Shown: positions 33,345 through 41,924 of the stretch, piece by piece
Layout: every line of letters begins with the position of its first letter
How positions within the stretch are numbered: position 1 is the first letter of the stretch
Assembly (NCBI GenBank): GCA_030578315.1
Contig: JAUQQL010000005.1
Coordinates: 1 to 49,917 of the forward strand
DNA from: Thermodesulfobacteriota bacterium
GTDB lineage: Bacteria; Desulfobacterota; Thermodesulfobacteria; Thermodesulfobacteriales; Thermodesulfobacteriaceae
DNA length: 49,917 nucleotides
Reading direction: 5' to 3'
The notes under the pieces: generated by a model
What the model saw: only the letters and a program-made list of their open reading frames with translations
Database searches by the model: none
What the model was told of the DNA's origin: nothing
Position numbers and translations under genes: made by a program

Positions 33345-34700
33345 ATGAGGGGGAAGGTTCTTTTAGTAGGAGATAGTTTAGAAGTAAAACTCTTGAGAGA
33401 TACTCTTAAAGATAGAAAAGTTGAAGTTTTGTGGTTTTCCAAAAAGGAATTTAATAAGGACTTTTTAATTCAAAAGTTGATAGATGTAGTGGTTTTTGAA
33501 TTAAGCTACGAAGAAACTTCTAAACCAGAAATAGTAAATGAGTTTTTAGGGGTAGGGTATTTTTATTTAATTTTTTTAGCAGAAAAAGCTGAATTAGAAA
33601 AGGCTGTAGAATTTATTAAAAGAGGAGCTCACGACTTTAAACTTCTTTCAACTCCTATAGAAATATTAGAAAAAGTTATCCTTTATGGGCTAGAGGAAAG
33701 GAAAGTATTTTGGGAAGAGGAGGTTTTTCTTACCCAGAATCCTAGAATGTTTCAAATTTTGAAAATGTTAGAAGAGGTTGCTCAGAGTAAGGTTCCGGTT
33801 TTATTAGTAGGAGAATCTGGAACAGGAAAAGAGCTTCTTGCAAAGTTTATTCACTTTAAGAGTTCTCGCAGAAAAGGACCTTATATAGCTATAAATTGTG
33901 CAGCTCTTCCAGAAACCTTACTTGAATCTGAACTTTTTGGTTACGAAAAAGGTGCTTTTTCTGGAGCTAATTTTCGGAAAAAAGGAAAAATAGAATTAGC
34001 TGATGGTGGAACTCTACTTCTAGACGAAATCACTGAAATGAATTTTAATCTTCAAAGTAAACTTCTTAGAGTATTACAGGAGGGAGAAGTAGATAAACTC
34101 GGTGGTTACCATCCTGTTAAGGTAGATGTAAGGATTGTTTCTACTACTAATAAAGACATAGAAAAAGAGGTTACCGAAGGTCGTTTTAGAAAAGATCTTT
34201 ACTATCGTATTAATGTAATAACTGTCAAAATTCCGCCACTAAGAGAAAGAAAAGAAGATATAGAATTTCTTTCCAAATATTTTTTGGAAAAGTTTTCCGA
34301 GCTTTACAAAAAAGAAATAGATGACTTTAGTTCCTCGGCTTGGCATTTTTTAAGAACTTACGAATTTCCAGGAAATGTTAGAGAATTAAAAAACATGATA
34401 GAAAGAGCAGTGATAACTACAAAGAGTAGATTTATAGAAGTAGAAAACTTGATAGATCCTTTTTCCTTTGAATCAGCTTCAGGCACAAAAGTTGATAAAA
34501 TAGAGAGTAAAAATGAGAAATTTGAAGAAGAGGAACTTAAAATAAAACCGCTTTTTGAATTGGAAAAAGAGGCTATTTTAAAAGCTTTAAAGCTTTGTCA
34601 AGGAAATAAAAGTAAAGCAGCAGAACTTTTGGGTATTACTGTACGAACCTTAAGAAACAAATTAAAGCTTTATCAAGAGCAAGGAATTTTGAAAATTTAA
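33345..34700 (+). CDS. NtrC/FleQ-like sigma-54 activator with degenerate receiver domain
   Basis: This 451-residue protein has a receiver-like domain (1-115), an AAA+ domain (about 130-370) and a Fis-type helix-turn-helix (GNKSKAAELLGITVRTLRNKL). The receiver has lost its chemistry: the phosphoacceptor position holds Glu52 (VVVFEL) and the conserved lysine is replaced (LLSTP, Thr103). Walker A is GESGTGKE (156-163). The sigma-54 loop reads GAFSGA (203-208) instead of GAFTGA. It ends 19 bases before flgB, so it is probably the flagellar master or class regulator, comparable to FleQ/FlrA. Phosphorylation control is unlikely. Confidence 0.9.
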   Translation: MRGKVLLVGDSLEVKLLRDTLKDRKVEVLWFSKKEFNKDFLIQKLIDVVVFELSYEETSKPEIVNEFLGVGYFYLIFLAEKAELEKAVEFIKRGAHDFKLLSTPIEILEKVILYGLEERKVFWEEEVFLTQNPRMFQILKMLEEVAQSKVPVLLVGESGTGKELLAKFIHFKSSRRKGPYIAINCAALPETLLESELFGYEKGAFSGANFRKKGKIELADGGTLLLDEITEMNFNLQSKLLRVLQEGEVDKLGGYHPVKVDVRIVSTTNKDIEKEVTEGRFRKDLYYRINVITVKIPPLRERKEDIEFLSKYFLEKFSELYKKEIDDFSSSAWHFLRTYEFPGNVRELKNMIERAVITTKSRFIEVENLIDPFSFESASGTKVDKIESKNEKFEEEELKIKPLFELEKEAILKALKLCQGNKSKAAELLGITVRTLRNKLKLYQEQGILKI

Positions 34701-34719
34701 AAAGCGAGGTTTTTAAAGT

Positions 34720-35121
34720 ATGTGGGGTTTGTTGGAAAAAACGATAAATTTAGTTAACACAGCTCTAAAACTTAGGTCTTACAGACATCAGCTATTGTCT
34801 TCTAACATTGCTAATGTAGATACTCCAGGGTACAGAAGAAAAGACATTCTTTTTGAAAAGATTTTTAAAAAATATTTTACTGAACTTAAGACCAAGGTTT
34901 TAAAAACAACCAAAGATAATCACTTTCTTACCAGGCCTATACTTTTAGAAGATTGGAAAAAAGAGATAGAACCTTTTACTTTAGGAACTCCTAACAATGT
35001 TAATTTAGAGGAGGAAATGGTAAGTCTTACTGAAAATCAACTTCTTTACGAAGCAACTCTTCAAGCTTTATCTAAGGAATTGGAGCGTTTAAAAGAAATT
35101 ATTACTGAAGGAGGGAGATAG
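34720..35121 (+). CDS. flgB: Flagellar basal-body rod protein FlgB
   Basis: This 133-residue proximal rod protein has the rod signature LLSSNIANVDTPGYRRKDI near the N-terminus and EEEMVSLTENQLLYEATLQAL at the C-terminus, the paired helices that pack in the rod. Exported by the flagellar type III apparatus without a signal peptide. It starts the flgB-flgC-fliE-fliF-fliG-fliH-fliI-fliJ series, directly behind the regulator gene, with GCGAGG as ribosome site. Confidence 0.95.
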   Translation: MWGLLEKTINLVNTALKLRSYRHQLLSSNIANVDTPGYRRKDILFEKIFKKYFTELKTKVLKTTKDNHFLTRPILLEDWKKEIEPFTLGTPNNVNLEEEMVSLTENQLLYEATLQALSKELERLKEIITEGGR

Positions 35122-35124
35122 TTT

Positions 35125-35538
35125 ATGAATTTACTTAAAATTTCACAGATAGCTGGAAGTGGTCTTTTAGCCCAGAGGATTAGACTTAGCGTTGCTGCAA
35201 CCAATATTGCTAATGCTCAGGTTACGAGAACCTTGGAAGGAGGTCCTTACAAGGCAAAAGATGTAGTTCTGAGAGCTGTACCTTTGTCTAAAGAAAATCC
35301 CGAAATAAAACTTGTGCAAGTTGAAAAAATAGTAGATAGTCCTACACCTTTTAGGGAAGTTTATGACCCTACCCATCCTGATGCTGATGAAAAAGGAATA
35401 GTAAAGTATCCTAATGTAGACCTGATTACAGAGATGGTAGAACTTTTGTCAGCTGAAAGAGCGTATGAAGCTAACTTAAATGTTTTGTCTACTACCAAAA
35501 GTATGGTTTTAAGGACTTTAGATTTATTAAGTAAATAA
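35125..35538 (+). CDS. flgC: Flagellar basal-body rod protein FlgC
   Basis: This 137-residue proximal rod protein has the N-terminal SVAATNIANAQVTRT segment, KYPNVDLITEMVELLSAERAYEANLNVL toward the C-terminus (in shortened form VDLITEMVEL) and the family length. It follows flgB after 3 bases and has GGAGGGAGATAG before its ATG. It builds the rod together with FlgB, FlgF, FlgG and FliE. Confidence 0.95.
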   Translation: MNLLKISQIAGSGLLAQRIRLSVAATNIANAQVTRTLEGGPYKAKDVVLRAVPLSKENPEIKLVQVEKIVDSPTPFREVYDPTHPDADEKGIVKYPNVDLITEMVELLSAERAYEANLNVLSTTKSMVLRTLDLLSK

Positions 35539-35558
35539 AAATTTAGGAGGAATTAGCA

Positions 35559-35849
35559 ATGAAAATAAATCCGTATATAAAAAACTTAAGCGTTTACTCT
35601 AAAAATTTTACTTTTCAAAATAAAGAAACAACTAATTTTAAAAATTTTTTGCTTCAAAAGTTAAAAGAGATAGATGCTAGCGAGAAGGCGGCTCTTCAAG
35701 CTATAGAGAATTTAGCCAAGGGGGAAGATGTAGACCTTTCTGAGGTAGCCTTAAGAATTGCTAAAGCAGATGTTAATTTTAAACTTTTGTTGAGAATTAG
35801 AAATAAACTTTTAGAGGCTTATCAAGAAATTATGAGAATGCAGATCTAA
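35559..35849 (+). CDS. fliE: Flagellar hook-basal body complex protein FliE
   Basis: This 96-residue protein links the MS ring to the rod. The N-terminal half is variable. The C-terminal half is FliE-like: GEDVDLSEVALRIAKADVNFKLLLRIRNKLLEAYQEIMRMQI, seen here as a single amphipathic stretch ending in the usual EIMRMQI. GGAGG precedes the ATG. It stands between flgC and fliF as in many bacteria. Confidence 0.93.
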   Translation: MKINPYIKNLSVYSKNFTFQNKETTNFKNFLLQKLKEIDASEKAALQAIENLAKGEDVDLSEVALRIAKADVNFKLLLRIRNKLLEAYQEIMRMQI

Positions 35850-35864
35850 CTTTTAGGATAAGAA

Positions 35865-37430
35865 ATGAAGCTTTCTGATTTTAGGACGCTTTTTACTCAG
35901 TTTAAAGATTTTTGGAAAAAACTCACTTTAAAACAAAAGTTTTTAATCTTAGGTGGTAGTTTAGGACTTACAGCTTTGTTAATTTTAGGGATTTGGTTTT
36001 TAACTAGACCTGAGTGGGGATTACTTTATAGGGGTTTAGACGAACGTACTACTGGAAATATTGTAGAGTATTTAAAACAGCAGAAAGTCCCTTACAAAGT
36101 TGAACCTGATGGAAGTATATATGTGCTTAAAGAGAGAGTTCCAGAACTTAGAATGGAGATCGCAAGTAAAGGTCTTATAGGTGGGCCAGGTCCTGGATTC
36201 GAACTTTTTGATAAAGAGAAAATAGGAGTAACTGAGTTCCAGGAAAAAGTCACTTATCAGAGGGCTCTTGAAGGGGAACTTGCCCGTACTATTATGGGGA
36301 TAGAAGGAGTTAAATCTGTAAGGGTTCACCTTGCTATGCCTAAAGAAAGTATTTTTATAGAGGAAGAAAAACCTCCTAAGGCTTCAGTTTTAATTGAAAT
36401 GAAACCTGGATACTCTCTTACTACTAATCAGGTAAAAGGAATATTAAATTTAGTAAGTGGAGCGGTTCCTAACTTAAAACCTGAGAATATAAAAATTGTA
36501 GATGCAACAACTGGGAAAAGTTTGGATCTTGCACTAGAAGAAGAGGAAGTCACCAAGATTCAAAAGCAACTGAATTATAAAAAAAGATTGGAGGAGTACT
36601 ATAAAACGAAAATTGAAGAACTTTTGTCTGGAGCTTTGGGACAAGGTAAAGCTGTAGCTCAAGTTTCTATTGAAGTTTCTTTTGACAAAGAAAATATTAC
36701 TGAAGAAAGTTATGACCCAGAAGGTTCTGTTGTAGTATCTGAAGACTTAGAGGAAGAGAAAAAACAGACTACTTTTCCTCAGGAAGGTGGAGTAGCTGGA
36801 GTTAAAGGAGCACTGACTGAAAAATTTGAAGCCACTGCTGCTAATCAAACTCAGGGAGAAATAGTAACTAAAAAAAGAGCTGTTAGGAATTATGAATTAA
36901 GTAAGAAAGTAAGAACTCTTGAAATTTTACCTGGGAGTATTAAAAAAATAAGTGTAGGGGTGGTAGTAGATAAAGATGTGCTTTCTGAAAATGACACGAC
37001 TAAAATTGTATGGATTGAAAATTTAGTTAAAGGAGCTATTGGATATAACCCTGATCGAGGTGATGAGGTAAAAGTAGAAGCTAAAGCTTTTGTAAAACCA
37101 CCGATTAAAAAGCCGGGTATTATGGATTACTTAATACAACTTTATAAACCTATTTTAGCTTTAATAATTATCTTAATGGTTTTTCTTTTTATTATAAGGC
37201 CTTTAATGAAAACTATTTTAGTTAAACCTGTTCCTTTGCCACCTAAAGAGGAACTTCCACCTGAAATTAAACCTGTAGTAGAAGAAAAAGTAGAAAAAGG
37301 TCCTTTGCCTCATGAAGTAGCTTTGGGAATTATTCAGAGTCAACCTGAAAGAGCTGCACTTTTGGTTAAAAAGTGGCTTTTAGAAGAAACTTTGGAGGAG
37401 CGAAAGAGAGCTTTGAGTGAGTCAGGTTAA
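35865..37430 (+). CDS. fliF: Flagellar MS-ring protein FliF
   Basis: This 521-residue inner-membrane ring protein has two membrane segments (about 27-47 and about 430-450, LALIIILMVFLFII) enclosing a periplasmic domain. Marks are PEWGLLYRGLD, ARTIMGIEGVKSVRVHLAMP and the C-terminal FliG-binding tail (ALGIIQSQPERAALLVKKWL). It is the assembly platform for the motor and export gate. FliG follows after 2 bases. Confidence 0.96.
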   Translation: MKLSDFRTLFTQFKDFWKKLTLKQKFLILGGSLGLTALLILGIWFLTRPEWGLLYRGLDERTTGNIVEYLKQQKVPYKVEPDGSIYVLKERVPELRMEIASKGLIGGPGPGFELFDKEKIGVTEFQEKVTYQRALEGELARTIMGIEGVKSVRVHLAMPKESIFIEEEKPPKASVLIEMKPGYSLTTNQVKGILNLVSGAVPNLKPENIKIVDATTGKSLDLALEEEEVTKIQKQLNYKKRLEEYYKTKIEELLSGALGQGKAVAQVSIEVSFDKENITEESYDPEGSVVVSEDLEEEKKQTTFPQEGGVAGVKGALTEKFEATAANQTQGEIVTKKRAVRNYELSKKVRTLEILPGSIKKISVGVVVDKDVLSENDTTKIVWIENLVKGAIGYNPDRGDEVKVEAKAFVKPPIKKPGIMDYLIQLYKPILALIIILMVFLFIIRPLMKTILVKPVPLPPKEELPPEIKPVVEEKVEKGPLPHEVALGIIQSQPERAALLVKKWLLEETLEERKRALSESG

Positions 37431-37432
37431 AA

Positions 37433-38446
37433 ATGGCTTACAAAATTGACCCGAATAAACTTACTGGTCCTCAGAAAGCGGCTATTTTTCTTATTTTAAT
37501 GGGTGAAGAGTTTACTTCTCAAGTTTATAAATATTTAGACGAAGAAGATATAAAAAGAATAGGAATAGAAATGGCTAAAATTGAATACATTCCTGCTGAG
37601 GCAGTAAAAAAGGTTTTAGAGGAAGCTAATATTGAAGCAAAAGACCTTTTGGGAGATTTAACCCTTTCTCCTGACGAATTTTTGAAGAAAAGCTTAATTT
37701 CAGCGTATGGAGAAAAGGGAAAAGAACTCTATGAAGAAATTAAAAAAGAAATAGGTCCAGAAACTTTTAAAAAGCTTAAAAAACTTGACCCTAAAACTAT
37801 TGCCAGTTTATTAGCAAATGAACATCCTCAAACTATTGCCATCATTTTGGTTAACCTAGATTCTGAACTTTCAGGTCAGGTTTTGCAACTTCTTCCTGAA
37901 AAAATAAGAGGAGAAGTACTTTTAAGGATTGCCCTTTTAAGTAAGGTAGACCCAGAAATTGTAAAAGAAATAAGTGATGCTTTAGAAGAAGAACTTAAAA
38001 ACATAGGAGGGGTTTTAGGTAAGAAAATAGGAGGACCAGAAAAAGCAGCTGAAATTTTAGCTCATGCTGGGCGAGAACTGGAAGACGAATTACTTGCCGA
38101 AATAGAGGATGAAAATCCAAACTTAGCAGAAGAAATTAGAAAGTATCTTTTTACTTTTGAAGACTTTCTTAAGGTTGACGATTTTGCTATTCAAACTCTT
38201 CTTAAAGAAATATCCACTGATGACCTTAAGTTAGCCTTAAAGGGTGCTTCTGCAGAAATAAAAGAGAAGTTTTTTAGAAATATGAGTAAGAGGGCCTCGG
38301 AATTGTTGAAGGAAGAGCTTGAAATGATGGGGCCGGTGAGGGTTTCCGAGGTAGAAAAAGCCCAACAAAACATTATCAGGATAGCTAAAAAACTAGAGGC
38401 TGAGGGAAAAATTATTTTGACTAGAGGAGAAGAAGAGTTTGTCTAA
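37433..38446 (+). CDS. fliG: Flagellar motor switch protein FliG
   Basis: This 337-residue cytoplasmic protein binds FliF and forms the rotor face that meets the stator. It has the N-terminal TGPQKAAIFLILMGEE, the EHPQ motif (NEHPQTIAIILVNL), the GGP hinge region (KKIGGPEKAAEIL) and the C-terminal charged helix with RASELLKEELEMMGPVRVSEVE. It overlaps fliH by 8 bases, so translation is coupled. Confidence 0.96.
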   Translation: MAYKIDPNKLTGPQKAAIFLILMGEEFTSQVYKYLDEEDIKRIGIEMAKIEYIPAEAVKKVLEEANIEAKDLLGDLTLSPDEFLKKSLISAYGEKGKELYEEIKKEIGPETFKKLKKLDPKTIASLLANEHPQTIAIILVNLDSELSGQVLQLLPEKIRGEVLLRIALLSKVDPEIVKEISDALEEELKNIGGVLGKKIGGPEKAAEILAHAGRELEDELLAEIEDENPNLAEEIRKYLFTFEDFLKVDDFAIQTLLKEISTDDLKLALKGASAEIKEKFFRNMSKRASELLKEELEMMGPVRVSEVEKAQQNIIRIAKKLEAEGKIILTRGEEEFV

Positions 38447-39209
38447 AATTCTCAAAAATGAAAAACATATTCACATTATAGTTCCTGACTTTTCTCCATT
38501 AGAAGAAGAGGGTTTTAAAGTTGTTTTTTTAAATAAAAATTTTTCTGAAAAAAGTTCAAAGGTTGAAGAAAAAGAAAGTAAAAGAGAAAAAATTGAAAAA
38601 GAGATTTTGGAGAAGGGATATAAGTTAGGTTATAGCAGAGGATACGAAAGGGGAAAAGAAGAAGGATTTAAAGAAGGCTATGAAGAAGGTTATGAAGAAG
38701 GTCTCAAGAGGGGTTATGAAGAAGGTTTCTTAAAAGGAGAAAAAGAAGCTAAAGAAAGATATTTCTTACTTGAAAAAGAACTTCAAACGAAATACGAAAG
38801 TAAAATTAGAGGTGTAGAAACCTTTTTAAAAAATCTAGAAAAAGAAGTCAAAGAACTTGTTATTAATTTAGATAGAGAAGTTTTAAATTTAGCTTTAAAA
38901 GTGGCTCAGAAAATAATATTTAGAGAAATTTCTCATAATCCAGAAATAACTTTTAAAGTTATAAAAGAAGCCTTAACTTATTTAGCAGAAGGTATTGAAG
39001 TTACGGTTAAAGTTAATCCAGAAGAGTGGAACTTTTTAAAGGAAAATTTATTGCCAATTTTTTCACCCTCACAAAAAATTAACCTTGTACCTAGCGAGAG
39101 CATCTCTAAAGGAGGAGTTTTTATAGAAACTTCAGTAGGAATAATTGATGCTACATTGGAAAAGAGATGGGAAAGAATTTTAGAAACTTTGGAAAAAGAT
39201 GAAGATTAA
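38439..39209 (+). CDS. fliH: Flagellar assembly protein FliH
   Basis: This 256-residue regulator of the export ATPase FliI has an N-terminal acidic part. Next is a run of glycines at every fourth residue from 60 to 100 (eleven in perfect register, mostly GYEE or GFKE units), then a coiled coil and the conserved C-terminal FliI-binding domain (NLDREVLNLALKVAQKII). GxxxG runs are known in FliH, but this one is long and unbroken. It overlaps fliG and fliI. Confidence 0.9.
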   Translation: MSKILKNEKHIHIIVPDFSPLEEEGFKVVFLNKNFSEKSSKVEEKESKREKIEKEILEKGYKLGYSRGYERGKEEGFKEGYEEGYEEGLKRGYEEGFLKGEKEAKERYFLLEKELQTKYESKIRGVETFLKNLEKEVKELVINLDREVLNLALKVAQKIIFREISHNPEITFKVIKEALTYLAEGIEVTVKVNPEEWNFLKENLLPIFSPSQKINLVPSESISKGGVFIETSVGIIDATLEKRWERILETLEKDED

Positions 39210-40512
39210 TTCTTTAGAGAAATACTATAAAAAGTTAGATCTATTAATTCCCTTTGAAATTTATGGATATGTGGTTAAAGTTTTAGGCCTTACTATTGAG
39301 AGCACGGGTCCTCTTCTTAAGATTGGGGATTTATGTAAAATAAAAAGTGAAGAACGAGAAGTTTTAGCTGAAGTAGTTGGGTTTAGAGAAACTACTCTTA
39401 TTTTAACCACTCTTTCTGATATTCGTGGTTTAGAAATAGGATGTAAGGTTTATCCACTTGGGCCTTCATATGCTCCAGTAGGAGAAGATTTTTTAGGAAG
39501 AATAGTTGATGCTTTAGGAGAACCACTAGACCAAAAAAGTAAACCAAAACCTAAAGACTTTTATCCTACTTATGGAGAACCTTTAAAACCTTTAGAAAGA
39601 GATAGAATAAGAGAAATTTTAGATGTAGGAATAAAAGCTATTAATGCTTTGCTTACTATAGGAAGAGGGCAAAGAGTAGCTATAATGTCTGGTTCGGGAG
39701 TTGGCAAAAGTACTCTCCTAGGAATGATTGCTAGGTATACTTCTGCGGATGTAAACATTATTGCTCTAATAGGAGAAAGAGGAAGAGAAGTGAGGGAGTT
39801 TATTGAAAGGGACCTTCAGGAAGAAGGTTTAAAAAAATCTGTGGTAGTAGTAGCAACTTCTGATAATGCTCCTTCTTTAAGAGTAAGGGCAGCTTATTAT
39901 GCTACTTCTTTGGCGGAATATTTTAGAGACCAAGGCTTTAGGGTTCTTTTACTTATGGACTCTCTTACTCGTTTTTGTATGGCTGGGAGAGAAATAGGAC
40001 TTGCTTGTGGAGAACCTCCTACAGCAAGAGGTTATACTCCGTCTGTGTTTGCTATGTTACCTCGGCTTTTAGAAAGAGTGGGTCCTAAATTAAATGGTGG
40101 AGACATTACGGGGATATACACAGTTCTAGTGGAAGGAGACGATTTTAACGAACCTATTGCTGATTCAGTCAGAAGTATAGTAGACGGTCATATAGTTCTT
40201 TCCCGTGACTTAGCTCACGAAGGTCATTATCCAGCCATAGATGTTCTTGCAAGTGTAAGCAGAGTTATGAAAGATATAGCAAATGAAGAACACCTTTGTT
40301 TAGCTTCAGAGGTAATTCAAGTGCTTGCTACCTATAAAAAAGCTGAGGACTTGATAAACATAGGAGCTTATGTAAAAGGCTCTAATCCAGAAATTGATAG
40401 AGCTTTAGAGTTAATAGGAGCTATTAAAACTTTTTTGAGACAAAAAGTTGAGGAAAAATATACTTTAGAAGAGTCTTTAAGCCTTCTTAAAAAGATACTG
40501 AAAAAGTCTTAA
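39199..40512 (+). CDS. fliI: Flagellum-specific ATPase FliI
   Basis: This 437-residue type III export ATPase is related to the F1 beta subunit. Walker A is GSGVGKST (165-172), followed by IALIGERGREVREFIE and Walker B VLLLMDSLTRF. AMAGREIGLACGEPPTARGYTPSVF is the family hallmark in shortened form (GEPPTARGY). It energises export of rod, hook and filament subunits with FliH and FliJ. It starts 11 bases inside fliH. Confidence 0.96.
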   Translation: MKINSLEKYYKKLDLLIPFEIYGYVVKVLGLTIESTGPLLKIGDLCKIKSEEREVLAEVVGFRETTLILTTLSDIRGLEIGCKVYPLGPSYAPVGEDFLGRIVDALGEPLDQKSKPKPKDFYPTYGEPLKPLERDRIREILDVGIKAINALLTIGRGQRVAIMSGSGVGKSTLLGMIARYTSADVNIIALIGERGREVREFIERDLQEEGLKKSVVVVATSDNAPSLRVRAAYYATSLAEYFRDQGFRVLLLMDSLTRFCMAGREIGLACGEPPTARGYTPSVFAMLPRLLERVGPKLNGGDITGIYTVLVEGDDFNEPIADSVRSIVDGHIVLSRDLAHEGHYPAIDVLASVSRVMKDIANEEHLCLASEVIQVLATYKKAEDLINIGAYVKGSNPEIDRALELIGAIKTFLRQKVEEKYTLEESLSLLKKILKKS

Positions 40513-40531
40513 AAAGGTTTCTAAAAACAAG

Positions 40532-40981
40532 ATGAAAAAAAAATTGAAGTTGTTAAATTTTTTATTTTGGTATAAAAACTTAAAAGAAAATATAGCTAAA
40601 CAAGAACTTTTTCTTTGTCAACAAGTTTTAAAAGAACTTCATAAAAAAAAAGAGGAATTAAAAAAAGAAATTGCAGAGAGTTATCAGAAGATAGAAAAAA
40701 ACAACATTTTAAAAGGAGAAGAGGTAAGGAATTTCTTTTTAGAACTTCAGAATTTGTTAGAAATGAGAAATAAAATAGAAATAGAAATATATAGTAAAAA
40801 AAAGGAGAGAGAACGCTTACTTGAAATTTTAAAGGAAAAGTATAAAGAAAAAAAAGTAGCAGAAATTTTAAAAGACAAAGTAGAAAGTCTTTGGATAAGG
40901 GAAGAGGAAAGAAGATTTATTAACGAAATGAATGAACTAGTGCTTCTTATCAGAGCCAGTCGTGAAAAAGAAAATACCTAA
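40532..40981 (+). CDS. fliJ: Flagellar export protein FliJ
   Basis: This 149-residue protein is highly charged and almost entirely coiled coil, as FliJ is. FliJ sits in the central hole of the FliI hexamer and couples it to the export gate. Sequence conservation is low, so the name rests on size, coiled-coil composition and position directly after fliI. Its last 20 bases overlap the MotE-like gene. Confidence 0.8.
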   Translation: MKKKLKLLNFLFWYKNLKENIAKQELFLCQQVLKELHKKKEELKKEIAESYQKIEKNNILKGEEVRNFFLELQNLLEMRNKIEIEIYSKKKERERLLEILKEKYKEKKVAEILKDKVESLWIREEERRFINEMNELVLLIRASREKENT

Positions 40982-41528
40982 TAAAGTATTAAAAATTTTT
41001 CGTTTAAAAAGTTTATTTTTTATTTTATTTATTTTATTTGTAATTAAACTAGTTTTTATTTTAGGATGGCTTTTTTCTAAAGATAGTATAAAAGCTCAAG
41101 AAAGACAGAATGTTTTAAAAGTTTGTCCTCCTGAAATTACTCAAGGATTGGCTTTGGAAAAAGAGAGATGGGCTCAAAAATTACTTGAGTTAGAAAGCAA
41201 GGAGAGAAGTTTAAAAATTTTAGAATCTCGTATTCAAGAGCAGTTGACAGTTTTAAAGGAACTAGAAGTAAGTATAGACGAAAAATTAAAAAAAATTGAA
41301 GCTATTCAAGACGAGAGGATGAAGCTTTTAGTTAAAGCTTATTCAGAGATGAAACCTTCTAAAGCAGCTCAGTCTTTAATAAGCATGGATAGGGATATGG
41401 CAGTTAAAATTTTAAGTCAGTTGAAAAGTGAACAGGTAGCAAGTATTTTAAGTTCTATGCCTCCTGAAAAGGCAGCTGAGCTATCTCAAGCTTTATCAGG
41501 CTTGCCGCATAAAGAAATAAAAGATTAG
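40962..41528 (+). CDS. MotE-like protein with MgtE-N domain
   Basis: This 188-residue protein opens with GTG at 40962. It has a membrane segment at about 18-38, a long coiled coil (about 60-125) and a C-terminal MgtE-N type helical domain (MKPSKAAQSLISMD, KSEQVASILSSMPPEKAAELSQALS). This layout matches the MotE chaperone family found after fliJ in several phyla, which helps the stator protein MotC/MotB. Stator genes are not in the window. Confidence 0.8.
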   Translation: MKKKIPNKVLKIFRLKSLFFILFILFVIKLVFILGWLFSKDSIKAQERQNVLKVCPPEITQGLALEKERWAQKLLELESKERSLKILESRIQEQLTVLKELEVSIDEKLKKIEAIQDERMKLLVKAYSEMKPSKAAQSLISMDRDMAVKILSQLKSEQVASILSSMPPEKAAELSQALSGLPHKEIKD

Positions 41529-41531
41529 CTT

Positions 41532-41924
41532 ATGAAGGAAATTGTCTTGAAACCTATAGGATATGTAAGAACTAAAGAAAATGAGATTCCAAGACAGTGG
41601 ACGGTTTCTGAAGTAGAAGGAGAATTGGTAATAAATCCTGAATATCAAGAAGGACTAAAAGACATAAAACCTGGAGAGGAAATTGTAGTAATTTTTTATT
41701 TTCATCAAGCTCCTGCTTTTACTTCAAAATATTTAATTCAAAAACCTCCTCATTTAAATGAAGAAAAAGGAGTTTTTAGTACTTGTTCTCCTATAAGACC
41801 TAATCCTATAGGTTTGTCAGTTCTTAAAGTTCTTGAAGTAAAAGAAAATGTAATCAAGGTTAAAAGGCTTGATATGTTTAACGGAACTCCTATTTTAGAC
41901 CTTAAACCTTATGTCAAAGAATAA
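41532..41924 (+). CDS. TrmO-like tRNA (N6-threonylcarbamoyladenosine-37-N6)-methyltransferase
   Basis: This 130-residue protein has the TrmO/TsaA fold: LKPIGYVRT at the start, FYFHQAPAF and the signature GVFSTCSPIRPNPIGLSV. The arginine usual in GVFATRSP is a cysteine here. The E. coli enzyme methylates t6A37 of tRNA-Thr with SAM. It follows the MotE-like gene after 3 bases and overlaps the MFS gene by 14, so it may ride on the flagellar transcript. Confidence 0.85.
   Translation: MKEIVLKPIGYVRTKENEIPRQWTVSEVEGELVINPEYQEGLKDIKPGEEIVVIFYFHQAPAFTSKYLIQKPPHLNEEKGVFSTCSPIRPNPIGLSVLKVLEVKENVIKVKRLDMFNGTPILDLKPYVKE

Noticed and set aside
34690-34720. Sigma-54 promoter before flgB
   Set aside because: No GG and GC pair with the required 10-base spacing was found in the short gap after the regulator gene.
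35167-36329. Minus-strand frames within flgC and fliF
   Set aside because: They mirror conserved flagellar genes and show no coding features of their own.
38616-38741. CRISPR-like or minisatellite array
   Set aside because: The repeat lies in frame in fliH and encodes the known GxxxG region.
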